Notes under the pieces: generated by a model | What the model was told of the DNA's origin: nothing | The model's database searches: none | What the model saw: only the letters and a program-made list of their open reading frames with translations | Translations under genes and position numbers: made by a program | Assembly (NCBI GenBank): GCA_910577525.1 | Contig: CAJTLI010000003.1 | Span: 45,382 to 109,381 of the forward strand | Reading direction: 5' to 3' | Source of the DNA: an uncultured Oscillospiraceae bacterium | GTDB taxonomy: Bacteria > Bacillota > Clostridia > Oscillospirales > Oscillospiraceae | DNA length: 64,000 nucleotides | Part shown: positions 33,331 to 42,493 of the stretch, in pieces | Numbering within the stretch: position 1 is the stretch's first letter | How the letters are laid out: every line of letters starts with the position of its first letter

Positions 33331-33359
33331 ATGATACCACATCCCTGCCGGTCTGTCAA
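33331..33359 (-). promoter_or_regulatory. Promoter of the histidine operon
   Basis: Minus strand TTGACA, 17-base spacer, TATCAT, 41 bases before the hisZ start. Confidence 0.75.
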
Positions 33360-33367
33360 CACCTGTT

Positions 33368-33817
33368 TCAAATCATAAAATTGACCACCCCGAAAATCAA
33401 ATGACAGATTGTAAAAACAGAAATCGCGATGATCGCTATGTTGTTCTTTCTGTCAATGGCGAAAAGCAGGAACGCCAAGCAGGGCAATATGACCAATCCC
33501 AAAACAATTACCTTGTTGACTACGCCAGCATAATAGATGATCCAGCTTACGTAATACAGGAAGCCGCACGCTGACGCAATCATCGTGACGGGGTTCACAC
33601 TTATTTTCTCGCTTTCCCTGTTTTTCAAAACACATAAGGCAGCAGCCATCAATATTTGGCACGCAGAAGCTATCTCATCAATCTTTTCCGTCATGGAGTC
33701 TGCTCTTAATATGTCATTTGGCGCCGGAATCGCGAACCAAAAAAGATTTGGAGCCATAATGATCAAAAATAGCAGCAACCCCCATGCCTCAAAGCCCAGC
33801 TTATATTTTTGTAACAT
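33368..33817 (-). CDS. Unknown integral membrane protein
   Basis: A 149-residue protein with about five hydrophobic segments (near 12-30, 52-66, 78-100, 104-122, 127-147). I start at the ATG 33817 because GGAGG lies 7 bases before it; the frame is open further but overlaps polC. No known family is recognised. Its codons are more AT-rich than the neighbours, which may point to recent acquisition. It lies 40 bases downstream of polC and ends next to the his promoter. Confidence 0.7.
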   Translation of the reverse strand: MLQKYKLGFEAWGLLLFLIIMAPNLFWFAIPAPNDILRADSMTEKIDEIASACQILMAAALCVLKNRESEKISVNPVTMIASACGFLYYVSWIIYYAGVVNKVIVLGLVILPCLAFLLFAIDRKNNIAIIAISVFTICHLIFGVVNFMI

Positions 33818-33857
33818 TGATAACCTCCACAGATTCCAAGCGCAACCCTGTGCCCCC

Positions 33858-36800
33858 TCAAAACAAGCTGAACTGGCTGCTGTCCGGCAGGTCCCCGAAG
33901 GCCCCCGCGTCCTTAAGCTGCTCCAGATGGGTGCTGGACACCTTGGTGCAGGCCAGAGAAAACTCCTCAATGGACAAAAAGTCCTTTCCCTGCCGCTTGT
34001 CCATAATGTCCCAGCCCACTGTCTCTCCCAGGCCAGCCACCGAGGTAAAGGGCGGGATCAGCGCCTGTTTCTCCTCGTCAACCAGGAAATTCACGGCGTG
34101 GGACCGGCAGATATCCATCCGGGCAAAGCTGAATCCCCGAAGGTAGAACTCATAGCACACCTCCAGCGTGGTGAGCATATCCTCCTCCACCGCGGACGGG
34201 CGGTCCTTCTTCTCCTTGGCGTTCTTTTTGGCGTTGATCGCCGCCATTTTGCGCTTGACCACCTCCATGCCCCGGCACATATATTTCTCGTCAAAGGCCT
34301 TGGCCCGGATGGAGAAATAGGCGGCGTAAAAGGCCAGCGGCCGGTGGACTTTGAACCAGGCGATGCGGAAAGCCATCATCACGTAGGCCACCGCGTGGGC
34401 CTTAGGAAACAGATAGGCGATTTTCGCCAAGGAGTCGATGTACCACTCCGGCACATTGTGCTCTTTCATCGTCTGCTCCCAGCCGTCCTGGAACCCGCCC
34501 TTTTTTACCTTTCCCTTCCGCACCGCCTCCATGATCTTGAACGCCACCTTGGCGTCAATTCCTTTGGAAATGAGGTAAATCATGATGTCATCTCGACATC
34601 CCACACACTCCTGAGCGCTGGCCGTCCCGCTGAGAATCAGGTCCCGGGCGTTGCCCAGCCACACGTCGGTTCCGTGGGTAAAGCCGGAGATGCGCAGCAG
34701 CGTGTCAAACTGGGTGGGCTGGGTCTCCTCCAGCACCCCCCGGGTGAAGCTGGTGTTGAACTCCGGCACCGCCACTGCTCCCGTGGGGCCCAGAACCGGG
34801 TCGTCGGTATAGCCCAGCTTTTCCGACGTGGTAAACAGGCTCATGGTGTCCGGGTCATCCAAAGGAATTTTCTGGGCGTCCACCTGCGTCAGGTCCTCCA
34901 GCATCCGGATCATGGACGGGTCATCGTGTCCCAGCATATCCAGCTTCAGCAGGTTGGACTCCATGGAGTGGTATTCAAAGTGAGTGGTGATGATGTCCGA
35001 ATCCTTATCGTCCGCCGGGTGCTGGGCGGGGCAGAAATCGTAGATCTCTTTGTCCTGGGGAATCACCACCATGCCGCCGGGATGCTGGCCAGTGGTGCGC
35101 TTAACCCCCTCGCAGCCCTTGGCCAGCCGGAGCACTTCGGCAAAGGGGGTGTCCGTCTTTCCTGCCAGTTCCAGGTACTTTTTGGCGTAGCCGATGGCGG
35201 TTTTTTCCGCCACCGTTCCGATGGTGCCCGCCCGGAAGACATGATCCTTGCCGAAGAGCTCAAAGGTGTACTTGTGGGCGCTGGACTGGTATTCACCGGA
35301 GAAATTCAGGTCGATATCCGGCACCTTGTCTCCGCCGAAGCCGAGAAACGTCTCAAAGGGGATATTGAAGCCGTCCTTTTCGTAATCTGCCCCGCAGACG
35401 GGACACTTCATATCAGGCATGTCCGCCCCGCAGCCGTAGGGATGGGCGGGGTTCTGTGCGTAGTCGAAATCGGAATGCTTGCAGTTGGGGCAGCGGTAAT
35501 GGGCGGGCAGGGAGTTCACCTCCGTAATGCCCGACATGAACGCCACCAGAGAGGAGCCCACCGAGCCCCGAGAACCCACCAGGTATCCGTGCTCCAGAGA
35601 GTTCTGCACCAGCTTTTGGGCGGACATATAGATTACGTCATATTTGCACCGGATGATGTCCACCAGCTCGGCGTTGATCCGGTCCACCACAATCTGAGGC
35701 GGAGTGTCTCCGTAAAGCCGGTGGGCTTTACCCCACACCAAATCCTTCAGCTCGCCGTCGGAATTCTCCAGCTTGGGGGCGAACAGGCCGTCGGGAAGGG
35801 GTTGGATGCGCTCACACCAGTCCGCGATCAGCCTGGGGTTATCCACCACCACCTCATGGGCTTTTTGGGGGCCTAAATAGGCAAATTCCCTCATCATCTC
35901 GTCGGTGGTGCGGAAATACAGCGGGTTGGGCTGGTCCGCGTCCTCAAACTCCTTGGCCGCCAGCAGCACATGGCGGTAGATCTCGTCCTCCGGCTCCATG
36001 AAATGGACATCTCCGGTGGCGCACACCGGTTTTCCCAGGCGCTCTCCAAGGTCCACTACCCGGCGGTTAAAGGCCCGCAGGTCCTCCAGGTCCCGGGCAA
36101 TGGCCTTGCCCTCCTTGTCCGGCCGCAGCATATAGGCATTGTTGGACAGAGGCTGAATCTCCAGATAGTCGTACCAGGATGCAATACGGTCCAATTCCCG
36201 GTCCTCCCTGCCCGCTATCACCGCCCGGAACAGCTCGCCCGCCTCGCAGGCGGAGCCGATGATGAGGCCCTCCCGGTTTTCGTCAATGAGAGATTTTGGC
36301 ATAATAGGGAACCGGTTAAAGTGCTCCAAATGGGCTTTGGATACCAACTTATACAGATTCCGAAGGCCAATTTGATTTTTGGCCAGTATGACCAGATGAT
36401 AGGCCGACCGGCGCCCCCGGCCGCCCCTCTTTTTTCCCGCGAACAGCTGGTTGATCTGCGCCGCCCGCTCTATCCCCTTCTCGCGGAGCATGGGCAGCAG
36501 CTCCGCCAGGATGAGGCCGCAGGTCTCCGCGTCGTCATAGGCCCGGTGGTGCTGAAACGGGGGCAGTCCCAGGGCGTTGGCCACCGTGTCCAGCTTATGA
36601 TTGGCCAGCTTTGGGCACTGATATTGCGCCAGAATCAGCGTATCGAAATACAGCGGATCGAACTCCCGCCCGGAACGGAGACAGTATTCCCGGATAAAGC
36701 CGGTGTCAAAGGCGGCGTTATGGGCGCACAGCGGCGTGTCACCCACCCAATCCAAAAAGGCATCCACCGCCTTTTCCGGCTGAGGCGCGCCCCTGAGCAT

Positions 36801-38078
36801 CTCGTCGGTGATTCCGGTGAGGGACACGGTCTTGGCGCTGAGGGGATGTCCCGGCTGGGCAAAGGAAGAAAATTTGTCCACCACTTCCCCGCCCCGCATC
36901 CGCACCGCGCCGATCTCAATGATGGCGTCCGTCCGGGCGTCCAGGCCGGTGGTCTCCAGGTCGAAGGCCACGAATTCCCCGTCCAGCGGCATATCCCCCG
37001 GTCCATGGACCGCCGTCTGCTCATCCACATCGTTGATGTAATAGGCCTCTACGCCGTATAAAATTTTGATTTTCTCCCCCCGTCCGGAGGCATTGTAGGC
37101 GTCCGGGAAAGACTGCACCACGCCGTGGTCGGTGATGGCGATGGCGGGATGTCCCCACTCGATGGCCCGCTTCACCGCCTCCTTGGTGTCGCACAGGGCG
37201 TCCATCATGGACATCTTGGTATGTAAATGCAGCTCCACCCGCCTGTCCGGAGCGGTATCCTTTCTGCCCTCGGGCTTGGGAATCTCGTTGATGCCATAGG
37301 GCTCCAGCACCAAATCATTGTTGTCAAACCGGCCAAGAGTCAGCCGCCCCTGGATCTGGAGCCGCTGGCCCTTTTTGATCTGATCGATGATGGGTTTGGC
37401 CTCCTCCCCCTCCATGAACCGGGTAACCCGGATGGAACCGGTGAGATCCGTGATATCAAAGCACACCACCCACGCCTTCCGGCGGGGAAGCTCCCGGTGC
37501 TCGATATTGAACACCTCGCCCTCCACCAGCACGCTGCCCATGTCCAAGGCCAGCTCCCCCAGCGGAACGGGCTTCTTTTTCCCGGTGATCTTGCCCGTGA
37601 TCTGCTTTACCCGTTTTTTTCCGCCGCCGGATGCGGGGGCGTTTGACCGCAGCAGCTTGCGGCGCATGGATTCCATCTGCGCCTCCAGCCCCGCGGGCTC
37701 CCTTTTCCCATGCGCAGGCGAAGTTTCAGCTGGCTTCACAGATTCCGGCGCGCTTTGAGACAAAACCAGGGACGGCTCCGTCTCTGGGACAGGCGTACTC
37801 TGTTTCGGGCTGACCGTATCCCCCTCCGCCGCCTTTTCAGTCGGCGCAGAGACCGCGGGCCCGTCCAGTGCTATGGTGGCCGCACTCAGCCCAAAAACAC
37901 GTTTCAGACAATCCTCCGCCTGCGAAAGGATCGCCTGAGAGGCGGACATTCCGCTCACCTCCACCTCCATGGCCCGCCGGGCCCGGTTCACCCGCACCTG
38001 GACGGGATATTCCCCTAAAACAGCCAAAACCCCTTCCGGGAAGGGGCAGTTGGCAAAGGTCTGTTGAAAGGTTGGCAT
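33858..38078 (-). CDS. polC: DNA polymerase III, PolC-type alpha subunit
   Basis: PolC is the replicative polymerase of Firmicutes. The 1406-residue protein shows, in order, an N-terminal domain with a Ser/Pro/Glu-rich linker (about 75-170), an OB domain (about 200-290), a PHP domain split around the exonuclease (LHLHTKMSMMDAL), the DEDDh proofreading exonuclease (FDLETTGLD, HNAAFDTGF, HRAYDDAET), a zinc-binding insert (CPNCKHSD and CPVCGADY), the polymerase palm (PDIDLNFSGEY) and C-terminal helix-hairpin-helix. ATG 38078 is used; AAGGAG is 12 bases upstream. It ends the dxr-rseP-ispG cluster. Confidence 0.97.
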   Translation of the reverse strand: MPTFQQTFANCPFPEGVLAVLGEYPVQVRVNRARRAMEVEVSGMSASQAILSQAEDCLKRVFGLSAATIALDGPAVSAPTEKAAEGDTVSPKQSTPVPETEPSLVLSQSAPESVKPAETSPAHGKREPAGLEAQMESMRRKLLRSNAPASGGGKKRVKQITGKITGKKKPVPLGELALDMGSVLVEGEVFNIEHRELPRRKAWVVCFDITDLTGSIRVTRFMEGEEAKPIIDQIKKGQRLQIQGRLTLGRFDNNDLVLEPYGINEIPKPEGRKDTAPDRRVELHLHTKMSMMDALCDTKEAVKRAIEWGHPAIAITDHGVVQSFPDAYNASGRGEKIKILYGVEAYYINDVDEQTAVHGPGDMPLDGEFVAFDLETTGLDARTDAIIEIGAVRMRGGEVVDKFSSFAQPGHPLSAKTVSLTGITDEMLRGAPQPEKAVDAFLDWVGDTPLCAHNAAFDTGFIREYCLRSGREFDPLYFDTLILAQYQCPKLANHKLDTVANALGLPPFQHHRAYDDAETCGLILAELLPMLREKGIERAAQINQLFAGKKRGGRGRRSAYHLVILAKNQIGLRNLYKLVSKAHLEHFNRFPIMPKSLIDENREGLIIGSACEAGELFRAVIAGREDRELDRIASWYDYLEIQPLSNNAYMLRPDKEGKAIARDLEDLRAFNRRVVDLGERLGKPVCATGDVHFMEPEDEIYRHVLLAAKEFEDADQPNPLYFRTTDEMMREFAYLGPQKAHEVVVDNPRLIADWCERIQPLPDGLFAPKLENSDGELKDLVWGKAHRLYGDTPPQIVVDRINAELVDIIRCKYDVIYMSAQKLVQNSLEHGYLVGSRGSVGSSLVAFMSGITEVNSLPAHYRCPNCKHSDFDYAQNPAHPYGCGADMPDMKCPVCGADYEKDGFNIPFETFLGFGGDKVPDIDLNFSGEYQSSAHKYTFELFGKDHVFRAGTIGTVAEKTAIGYAKKYLELAGKTDTPFAEVLRLAKGCEGVKRTTGQHPGGMVVIPQDKEIYDFCPAQHPADDKDSDIITTHFEYHSMESNLLKLDMLGHDDPSMIRMLEDLTQVDAQKIPLDDPDTMSLFTTSEKLGYTDDPVLGPTGAVAVPEFNTSFTRGVLEETQPTQFDTLLRISGFTHGTDVWLGNARDLILSGTASAQECVGCRDDIMIYLISKGIDAKVAFKIMEAVRKGKVKKGGFQDGWEQTMKEHNVPEWYIDSLAKIAYLFPKAHAVAYVMMAFRIAWFKVHRPLAFYAAYFSIRAKAFDEKYMCRGMEVVKRKMAAINAKKNAKEKKDRPSAVEEDMLTTLEVCYEFYLRGFSFARMDICRSHAVNFLVDEEKQALIPPFTSVAGLGETVGWDIMDKRQGKDFLSIEEFSLACTKVSSTHLEQLKDAGAFGDLPDSSQFSLF

Positions 38079-38094
38079 AGCTGTGTCTCGCTCC

Positions 38095-38646
38095 TTATCT
38101 ATTGGACCGATGGATGGCGTAGCAGGCGCAGTCGCACTCGCACTGGTTATTTCTGTTATTCTTTTCCCGGATTTCCTCAAATTTCATCCCGCATTTTCGC
38201 ATGACGCCGCCGGAATGGGGGTTGTTCACGTCGTGGCGGGCCACAACCCGCTCCACCCCCACCTGATCGAACAGAAAGTCAATGACCGCCCCCAGGGCCT
38301 CGCTCATGATCCCCCGGTGCCACCAGCGCTTTCCCATGCAGTAGCCGATCTCCGGGGCCTCTCCGTCCTCACGCCAGTGACACACGTCGATGCTCCCGAT
38401 GGGCTGGGAGCCGTTATCTTTCAGAGTGATGGCCCACCGATAGCAGTCCTCCTGTTTGTACTGGGGAATCCACTCTCCCAAAATTCTCTCCGTCACCGAC
38501 ACGTCGGTGTGGGTGGGCCAGGTGAGAAATCTCGTCACCTCGTCGTCCGATGCCCAGTTGGCAAACATGGCGGGGGCGTCGGACAGCTCAAACCGCCGCA
38601 GGATCAGATGGTCCGTCTCTATGTACTGTGTCCCAATGTGATTCAT
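38095..38646 (-). CDS. GNAT family N-acetyltransferase (copy 1)
   Basis: A 183-residue acetyltransferase of the RimJ/RimL type: it begins ETDHLILRRFELSDAPAMF, has the acetyl-CoA binding stretch GKRWWHRGIMSEALGAVIDF and ends in a Cys-containing tail. The substrate (an amine or a protein N-terminus) is unknown. ATG at 38646 has AAGGAG 7 bases upstream. Its first 59 bases overlap the 3' end of the upstream paralogue in another frame. polC starts 16 bases downstream. Confidence 0.85.
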   Translation of the reverse strand: MNHIGTQYIETDHLILRRFELSDAPAMFANWASDDEVTRFLTWPTHTDVSVTERILGEWIPQYKQEDCYRWAITLKDNGSQPIGSIDVCHWREDGEAPEIGYCMGKRWWHRGIMSEALGAVIDFLFDQVGVERVVARHDVNNPHSGGVMRKCGMKFEEIREKNNRNNQCECDCACYAIHRSNR

Positions 38647-39178
38647 CGCTTTCTCCTTCATCATCCGCGTCAATTGAGTAGCAGCAGGCCCAATCCCGCA
38701 TTCCCTCATATTTCATACCACATTTTTTCATAAGCCTCCCAGAAGCGGGGTTATCCTGATCGTGGTAGGCTTCTATCCGGCGAACACCCACCCGGTCCAT
38801 CAGAAAGTTAATTACCGCTTCCAGCGCCTCAGTCATAAGTCCCTGATTCCACCAGCGTCTGCCGATGCAGCAGCTTAAATTTGGAGCACCCGTTACCTCG
38901 TTCCAATAGAATACCAAGATTTGTCCTATGGCTTCGGAACCGTTTTTCTTCAAAACGACGGCCCAGTTATAACAGTCCAATTCGGGGTACTGGGCGATCC
39001 ATCTGTCCAATATTCCCTCCATCGCAGGTACCGTGCAGTTCTCAGGCCATCCAGCGAGGAATTTTGTCACTTCTTTATCAGAAGCTATGTTGTCAACAAA
39101 AGCTTGGGCATCGGATCGCTCCAACCGCCGCAGGATCAGCCGTTCCGTCTCTATGTACTGCGTTCCAATGTGTGTCAT
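38588..39178 (-). CDS. GNAT family N-acetyltransferase (copy 2, tandem paralogue)
   Basis: A 196-residue paralogue of the next gene; the starts (HIGTQYIETERLILRRLERSDA) are nearly the same, and it has the matching GRRWWNQGLMTEALEAVINF acetyl-CoA site. The family fold ends near residue 175; the last about 20 residues (ESHWDTVHRDGPSDPAAV) are read out of frame through the start of copy 1. This looks like an unequal tandem duplication in which the native stop was lost. It starts 11 bases after ispG. Confidence 0.83.
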   Translation of the reverse strand: MTHIGTQYIETERLILRRLERSDAQAFVDNIASDKEVTKFLAGWPENCTVPAMEGILDRWIAQYPELDCYNWAVVLKKNGSEAIGQILVFYWNEVTGAPNLSCCIGRRWWNQGLMTEALEAVINFLMDRVGVRRIEAYHDQDNPASGRLMKKCGMKYEGMRDWACCYSIDADDEGESDESHWDTVHRDGPSDPAAV

Positions 39179-39189
39179 GGTATTCCCCT

Positions 39190-40227
39190 TTACAGTTCTT
39201 CAATTAGCTTCATCAGTCCGGGCACCAGCTGATCCTCGGGCACCCTGGCCACAATCTCCCCGTGCTGGAACAGCACGCCCTCTCCTTTGCCGCCGGCCAG
39301 CCCCACATCGGCGTGGCGGGCTTCGCCGGGGCCGTTGACCACGCACCCCATCACCGCCACGGTGATGGGCTTGTCCACACGCTTCAGCAGCTCCTCCACC
39401 CGCCGGGCCATGGGAATCAAATCTATTTGGGTCCGCCCGCAGGTGGGGCAGGAGATGAGCTCCGGCCCCACCCGGCGCAGGCCGACGGCCTTCAAAATCC
39501 GCCGGGCGGCATAGACCTCCTCCACCGGGTCGGCGGTGAGGCTCACCCGCAGGGTGTCCCCGATGTCCAGGGCCAGCAGCCCGCCGATGCCCGCCGCCGC
39601 CTTCAGCTCCCCCATCTCCCTGGTGCCCGCCTCAGTGACGCCCAGATGCAGGGGGTAGTCGTACCGCTCCGCCATGAGCCGGTAGGCATGCATGGTTGCG
39701 GGCACCGAGGAGGTTTTCAGCGATACACAGATATCCTCAAATCCATGCTTCTCCAGCAGGCGGACATGGCCCAAAGCGCTGTCCACCATGGCCTCCGGGG
39801 TGGGTCCACCGTATTTCGCCAGCAGATCCTTCTCCAGCGAACCGCCGTTCACCCCCACCCGGATGGGAATACCCCGCTCCCTGCACGCCTTGGCCACCGC
39901 CTCCACCCGGTCGGAAGAACCAATGTTGCCGGGGTTGATGCGGATCTTGTCGATTCCCTGCTCCGCCGCCTCTAAAGCCAGCCGGTAGTCAAAGTGAATG
40001 TCCGCCACCAGGGGCACAGGACTGCCCGCTTTCAGCGCTCCGATGGCTTTGGCCGCCGCCATATCGGGCACCGCCACCCGGACAATCTCACACCCCGCCG
40101 CAGCCAGCGCCCTGATCTGGGCCAGCGTGGCTTCCACGTCGTGGGTAGGGGTATTGGTCATGGACTGGATGGAAACGGGAGAACCCCCGCCGATGGAGAC
40201 GCCTCCCACGTTGATTGTCCTGGTCAT
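39190..40227 (-). CDS. ispG: 4-hydroxy-3-methylbut-2-en-1-yl diphosphate synthase (flavodoxin)
   Basis: IspG makes HMBPP, the substrate of the IspH coded at 1-3 kb, with a 4Fe-4S cluster. The TIM barrel has VSIQSMTNTPTHDV and PLVADIHFDYRLAL; the cluster cysteines are in SCPTCGRTQIDL and MGCVVNGPGEA. The 345-residue length is the compact bacterial form. I use ATG 40227 (MTRTINVGGVSIGGG); the frame also has an upstream TTG. Confidence 0.95.
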   Translation of the reverse strand: MTRTINVGGVSIGGGSPVSIQSMTNTPTHDVEATLAQIRALAAAGCEIVRVAVPDMAAAKAIGALKAGSPVPLVADIHFDYRLALEAAEQGIDKIRINPGNIGSSDRVEAVAKACRERGIPIRVGVNGGSLEKDLLAKYGGPTPEAMVDSALGHVRLLEKHGFEDICVSLKTSSVPATMHAYRLMAERYDYPLHLGVTEAGTREMGELKAAAGIGGLLALDIGDTLRVSLTADPVEEVYAARRILKAVGLRRVGPELISCPTCGRTQIDLIPMARRVEELLKRVDKPITVAVMGCVVNGPGEARHADVGLAGGKGEGVLFQHGEIVARVPEDQLVPGLMKLIEEL

Positions 40228-40240
40228 TGTCAGCACCTGC

Positions 40241-41338
40241 CTAGACAAAAATATTCCAAACGTCGTGGAGGGCCACCACCGCCATCAGCGCCAGCAGCAA
40301 CACAAAAGCCCCGGCGTGAACATAACCCTCGTATTTTTCGGGAATTCTCCGGCGGCTCACCGCGTAAATCACGACATTGAGCAGCACAAAGAAAATCCGC
40401 CCGCCGTCCAGCGCCGGGATGGGCAGCATGTTCATCACCGCCAGATTGACCGCGATCAGAGCCATAAAGTACAATACATTTTGTATCCCTGAGATCACGT
40501 CCTCCGACTGAGCGCCCACCTCGGACACCACGTCCACCACACCGATGACGCCCGACAGCTCGGACACCGCCACCCGGCCTGTCACCAGATCTCCCAAGCT
40601 CATCCACACGACCCGTACAAAGTCAAAGGTTTGAGCGGCTCCCTGACTGATACGCGCCGGAATCGAAAGCTCCTCTACCTGACCGAAAATCAGGCCGAAA
40701 CCATGGTACTTGCCATTTCCAAACTCGTAGTCATAGCGGCCCATGGGGAAATCCTTTAAGACTATCCGCTGACCGTCCCGCTCCACCACCAGGTCCACGC
40801 CCTGGCCGTCGTTCCGGGCCAGATAGTTCTGCACGTCGGCGTACAGCCAGATGCCATGGCCGTCCACCGATAAAATGCGGTCCCCCGCCATGAGGCCGTC
40901 CTCCCCCTGGTGCTGAAAACCGTCGGCAAACTGCGTGACCACGGGGACCCGGGTATGGGTGATGCCCAAAAACAGCGCCACAGTGATGACCAGACCCAGC
41001 AGGAAATTCATGAACGACCCGGCGCATAAAATGATGATCTTCTTCCAGCTCTTCTGCCGGGAGAAGGCCCGGGGGTCGCCGGTGTCCGCATCCTCTCCCT
41101 CCATGGCGCAATAGCCGCCAATCGGGAACAGGCGCAGGCTGTACAGGGTTTTCTCCCCCGCCTCCCACGGTTCGCCGGTCTCTTTCCGGCTCTGCCAGAT
41201 TGCGGGGCCCATGCCGATGGCGAACTCGTTCACCTTTACTCCCAGCAGCTTGGCGGTAAAGAAGTGCCCGAACTCATGGATGGCGATGAGTACGCCAAAA
41301 AGGAAAATAGCCAACAGAATATACAGGAATCTCGCCAA
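40241..41338 (-). CDS. rseP: Site-2 protease RseP
   Basis: An intramembrane zinc metalloprotease that cleaves anti-sigma factors or leftover signal peptides. The HEFGH zinc motif is at residues 21-25 in the first membrane helix, a PDZ domain (about 115-200, LMAGDRILSVDGHGIW) lies in the middle and the third zinc ligand is in NMLPIPALDGGRI. Length 365. Neighbouring dxr upstream and ispG downstream is the standard order. Confidence 0.95.
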   Translation of the reverse strand: MARFLYILLAIFLFGVLIAIHEFGHFFTAKLLGVKVNEFAIGMGPAIWQSRKETGEPWEAGEKTLYSLRLFPIGGYCAMEGEDADTGDPRAFSRQKSWKKIIILCAGSFMNFLLGLVITVALFLGITHTRVPVVTQFADGFQHQGEDGLMAGDRILSVDGHGIWLYADVQNYLARNDGQGVDLVVERDGQRIVLKDFPMGRYDYEFGNGKYHGFGLIFGQVEELSIPARISQGAAQTFDFVRVVWMSLGDLVTGRVAVSELSGVIGVVDVVSEVGAQSEDVISGIQNVLYFMALIAVNLAVMNMLPIPALDGGRIFFVLLNVVIYAVSRRRIPEKYEGYVHAGAFVLLLALMAVVALHDVWNIFV

Positions 41339-41344
41339 AACAGT

Positions 41345-42493
41345 TCACCTCACAGCGTCATAGACCGCCTGCCGGGCGGCACGGTCGGCCTCAAAGATTT
41401 CATCCAATATGGGATTGTCCACCACTGCGACACGCTCCAACGCCCGCTCCACCAGCCGGGGAATGTCCAGAAACGCAATCCTGTCCTCCAAAAACAGCGC
41501 TACCGCCGCCTCGTTGGCCCCATTGAGAATAGCCGTGGAGGTTCCGCCCCTCTCCGCGCACGCCAGCGCCAACCCCAGGCAGCGGAAGGTCTCCGGGTCT
41601 GGCCGTTGAAAGGTGAGCGGCGGGCAGGACAGCAGATCCAGGGGCTTCGCCGGCCCTGGCGCCCGTTCCGGCCAGGTAAGGGCGTACTGGATGGGCAGGC
41701 ACATGTCTGCGCTGCCCAGCTGAGCCAGAATGGCCCCGTCCTCAAACTCCACCAGAGAGTGGACGATGCTCTCCCGATGGATCACGATCTGGATACGCGA
41801 TCCCGGCATATCGTAGAGGCGCATGGCCTCGATAAATTCCAGTCCTTTGTTCATCAGGGTGGCTGAATCAATGGTGATTTTTGCGCCCATGGCCCAGTTG
41901 GGATGCTTCAGCGCCTGATCCTTGGTGACAAGGGAAAGATCTTTACAGCTCTTTCCGTAGAACGGCCCACCGGAGGCTGTAATGATAAGCCGCCGCACCT
42001 CTCCCCTGTTCCGGCACCCCTGGAGGCACTGAAAAATGGCAGAATGCTCCGAGTCCACAGGGACAATCTCCGCCCCCTTTTCCCTGGCCCGGGCCATCAC
42101 CAGCTCTCCAGCGCAAACCAGTGTCTCCTTGTTGGCTAGGGCGATGCGCTTGCCGCAGTCAATAGCCGTCAGCGTAGGAGCCAGACCGGCCACGCCTACA
42201 ATGGCTGTAACCACGGTGTCCGCTTCGGGCAGAGATGCCGCCTCCAGCAGCCCCTCCGGGCCGGAACGTATTCTTGTATCAGTATCCGCCAGCCGAAGGC
42301 GCAGGTCGGCCGCTGCGGCCTGATCCACGGCCACCGCAAGTCTCGGCTTGAACTCTCGGACCTGAGCTTCCGCCAATTCCACGCTTCTATTCACTGTCAC
42401 AGCGGCCACGTCATGGCCGCAGGCCTTCGCCACCTTCAGCGTCTGCCTGCCGATAGAACCGCTGGAGCCTAAAACAGAGAGAATTCGTCTCAT
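41345..42493 (-). CDS. dxr: 1-deoxy-D-xylulose-5-phosphate reductoisomerase
   Basis: Dxr makes methylerythritol phosphate with NADPH. The Rossmann GSSGSIGRQTL begins at residue 8, the metal-site region is VPVDSEHSAIFQ, and the flexible loop HPNWAMGAKITIDSATLMNKGLE is split here only by quoting; the His/Met active-site residues are present. ATG 42493 gives 382 residues and overlaps the cdsA stop by 4 bases. Confidence 0.95.
   Translation of the reverse strand: MRRILSVLGSSGSIGRQTLKVAKACGHDVAAVTVNRSVELAEAQVREFKPRLAVAVDQAAAADLRLRLADTDTRIRSGPEGLLEAASLPEADTVVTAIVGVAGLAPTLTAIDCGKRIALANKETLVCAGELVMARAREKGAEIVPVDSEHSAIFQCLQGCRNRGEVRRLIITASGGPFYGKSCKDLSLVTKDQALKHPNWAMGAKITIDSATLMNKGLEFIEAMRLYDMPGSRIQIVIHRESIVHSLVEFEDGAILAQLGSADMCLPIQYALTWPERAPGPAKPLDLLSCPPLTFQRPDPETFRCLGLALACAERGGTSTAILNGANEAAVALFLEDRIAFLDIPRLVERALERVAVVDNPILDEIFEADRAARQAVYDAVR

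Noticed and set aside
33291..33367. A T-box riboswitch before hisZ
   Set aside because: The leader is too short and has no T-box sequence or specifier loop.
33585..35876. A 763-codon open frame antisense to polC
   Set aside because: PolC is unambiguous on the other strand; the antisense product has a shadow composition (His/Gln/Gly/Leu-rich) and no family resemblance.
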